Of a DNA stretch of 64,000 nucleotides, positions 63,093 through 64,000 are shown in pieces. Position 1 is the stretch's first letter. Each line of letters opens with the position of its first letter. The stretch covers positions 1-64,000 of the forward strand of contig CAUSEC010000026.1 in assembly GCA_963530515.1 (NCBI GenBank), read 5' to 3'. The DNA comes from CBFFRJ01 sp963530515. GTDB lineage: Bacteria > Pseudomonadota > Gammaproteobacteria > Enterobacterales > Enterobacteriaceae. The position numbers were made by a program, and so were the translations under genes. The notes under the pieces are model-generated. The model was not told where the DNA came from and searched no databases. It saw only the letters and a program-made list of their open reading frames with translations.

Positions 63093-64000
63093 ATGCCTGA
63101 ATTTTTCTCCTTTATCAGTGAAATACTTTGGGGTTCATTGATGCTCTACCTGCTGCTTGCCGCAGGTATCTGGTTTGCGTTTCGCAGCAAATTTATCCCC
63201 TTCAGGCTGATGGGCGACTTTTATCGCAACCTCAAAAGCCGCAGCAGCGCCCAGTCTGGGGGATTAACCTCTTATCAGGCACTTTTTCTTAGCCTTGCTG
63301 CCCGCGTAGGCAGCGGTAACCTTGCGGGCGTGGCCTTTGCCATCACGGCGGGCGGGCCAGGCGCTGTTTTCTGGATGTGGGTCTCCGCGTTCATCGGCAT
63401 GGCTACCTGTTTTGCTGAATGTACGCTGGCGCAGCTCTATAAAGAGCGCGACGCCAGCCAGCAGTTTCGCGGCGGCCCGGCATGGTACATGGCGCGAGGG
63501 CTGGGCATGCGCTGGATGGGCGTGCTGTTCTCCGTCTTCCTGCTGCTCGCTTATGGCCTGATTTTCAATACGATACAGGCCAATTCCGTGGCCCGCGCCG
63601 TGCATAATGCCTGGGGCGTTCATCACATTGTCACCGGTATTGTGCTTGCAGTACTCATCCTGCTACTGATTACGCGCGGCCTGCGTGTCATTGCGCGTGT
63701 GATGCAGTGGCTGGTTCCCATCGTGGCGACAGCATGGGTCGTGATGAGCATCGCCGTCAGCATCGGCCATGCCGTCGAGGTGCCCGGCGTGATTGAATCA
63801 ATTTTCAGAAGCGCGTTTGGCTGGCAGGAAGCTGCAGCGGGCACAATGGGTTACACCATCAGCCAGGCACTGACCAGCGGTTTTCAGCGCAGCATGTTTT
63901 CCAATGAGGCCGGGATGGGGTCAACGCCCAACGCGGCGGCAATGGCGGCTTCATCTCCTCCGCATCCTGCGGCACAGGGCTTCGTTCAGATGATTGGCGT
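63093..64000 (+). CDS. yaaJ: YaaJ, alanine/glycine:cation symporter family (partial, cut by window end)
   Basis: AGCS-family Na+(H+):amino-acid symporter. About 302 of an expected 476 residues are present; the frame is open to the last base. The start MPEFFSFISEILWGS parallels E. coli YaaJ, with AGAGGGATGT upstream. LAARVGSGNLAGVAFAITAGGPGAVFWMWV and GFQRSMFSNEAGMGSTPNAAA are AGCS signatures. Substrate presumed alanine or glycine; not shown for YaaJ. Confidence 0.95.
   Translation, partial: MPEFFSFISEILWGSLMLYLLLAAGIWFAFRSKFIPFRLMGDFYRNLKSRSSAQSGGLTSYQALFLSLAARVGSGNLAGVAFAITAGGPGAVFWMWVSAFIGMATCFAECTLAQLYKERDASQQFRGGPAWYMARGLGMRWMGVLFSVFLLLAYGLIFNTIQANSVARAVHNAWGVHHIVTGIVLAVLILLLITRGLRVIARVMQWLVPIVATAWVVMSIAVSIGHAVEVPGVIESIFRSAFGWQEAAAGTMGYTISQALTSGFQRSMFSNEAGMGSTPNAAAMAASSPPHPAAQGFVQMIG

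Overview
The window is a chromosomal segment of an enterobacterium (family Enterobacteriaceae). It carries, in inverted orientation, the same gene order as the first minute of the Escherichia coli chromosome: yaaJ-talB-mog-satP-dnaK-dnaJ-nhaA-nhaR-rpsT-ribF-ileS-lspA-fkpB-ispH-rihC-dapB-carA-carB-cai-fix-yaaU-kefF-kefC-folA-apaH-apaG-rsmA-pdxA-surA-lptD-djlA. Protein identity to the E. coli products is very high, and REP-type repeats are present. Sequence divergence and the extra genes point to a genus near Enterobacter, Lelliottia, Leclercia or Citrobacter rather than E. coli itself; the genus cannot be fixed by reading alone. No rRNA, tRNA, CRISPR array, insertion sequence or prophage was seen.

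Layout. 1-8580: djlA, the envelope/cofactor/rRNA operon lptD-surA-pdxA-rsmA-apaG-apaH, and folA. 8581-10966: the glutathione-gated K+ efflux pair kefF-kefC. 11086-17467: an accessory sugar-acid locus absent at this place in E. coli K-12 (GlcG/HbpS-like protein, ACS-family MFS importer, 2-hydroxyacid dehydrogenase, IdnR/GntR-like LacI repressor, idnO, gluconokinase, YhcH-type protein) plus a small lipoprotein. 17570-30434: yaaU, fixABCX and divergent caiTABCDE with regulator caiF, the anaerobic L-carnitine/crotonobetaine system. 30689-36358: carAB and dapB. 36604-38231: accessory AlaX-like editing protein and divergent LysR regulator. 38215-45551: rihC, ispH, fkpB, lspA, ileS, ribF, rpsT. 45601-47021: an accessory three-gene operon (ABM-fold protein, ACT-like protein, ArsR-type regulator) between rpsT and nhaR. 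47109-53414: nhaR, nhaA, dnaJ, dnaK, satP. 53543-61124: a second large accessory block between satP and mog: an atypical ClC protein, a Fur-box-preceded siderophore-type ABC importer, a ModE-box-preceded oxyanion-binding protein with its permease but no ATPase, and an MHS-family MFS transporter. 61250-64000: mog, talB and the 5' part of yaaJ, cut by the window end.

How it works together. The core genes serve outer-membrane biogenesis, translation, nucleotide, lysine and isoprenoid synthesis, ion homeostasis and protein folding. The accessory blocks add uptake and catabolism: ketogluconate-type sugar acids feeding 6-phosphogluconate, iron, and molybdate or tungstate, the last beside the molybdopterin gene mog. 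The observations most worth a second look are a canonical-spacing ModE operator before an ATPase-less ABC pair whose permease seems to start at AUA, a 24-bp perfect palindrome upstream of folA, a palindromic candidate operator over the ribosome-binding site of the ABM/ACT/ArsR trio, the coherent ketogluconate locus, and an unexplained structured leader behind the Fur box.
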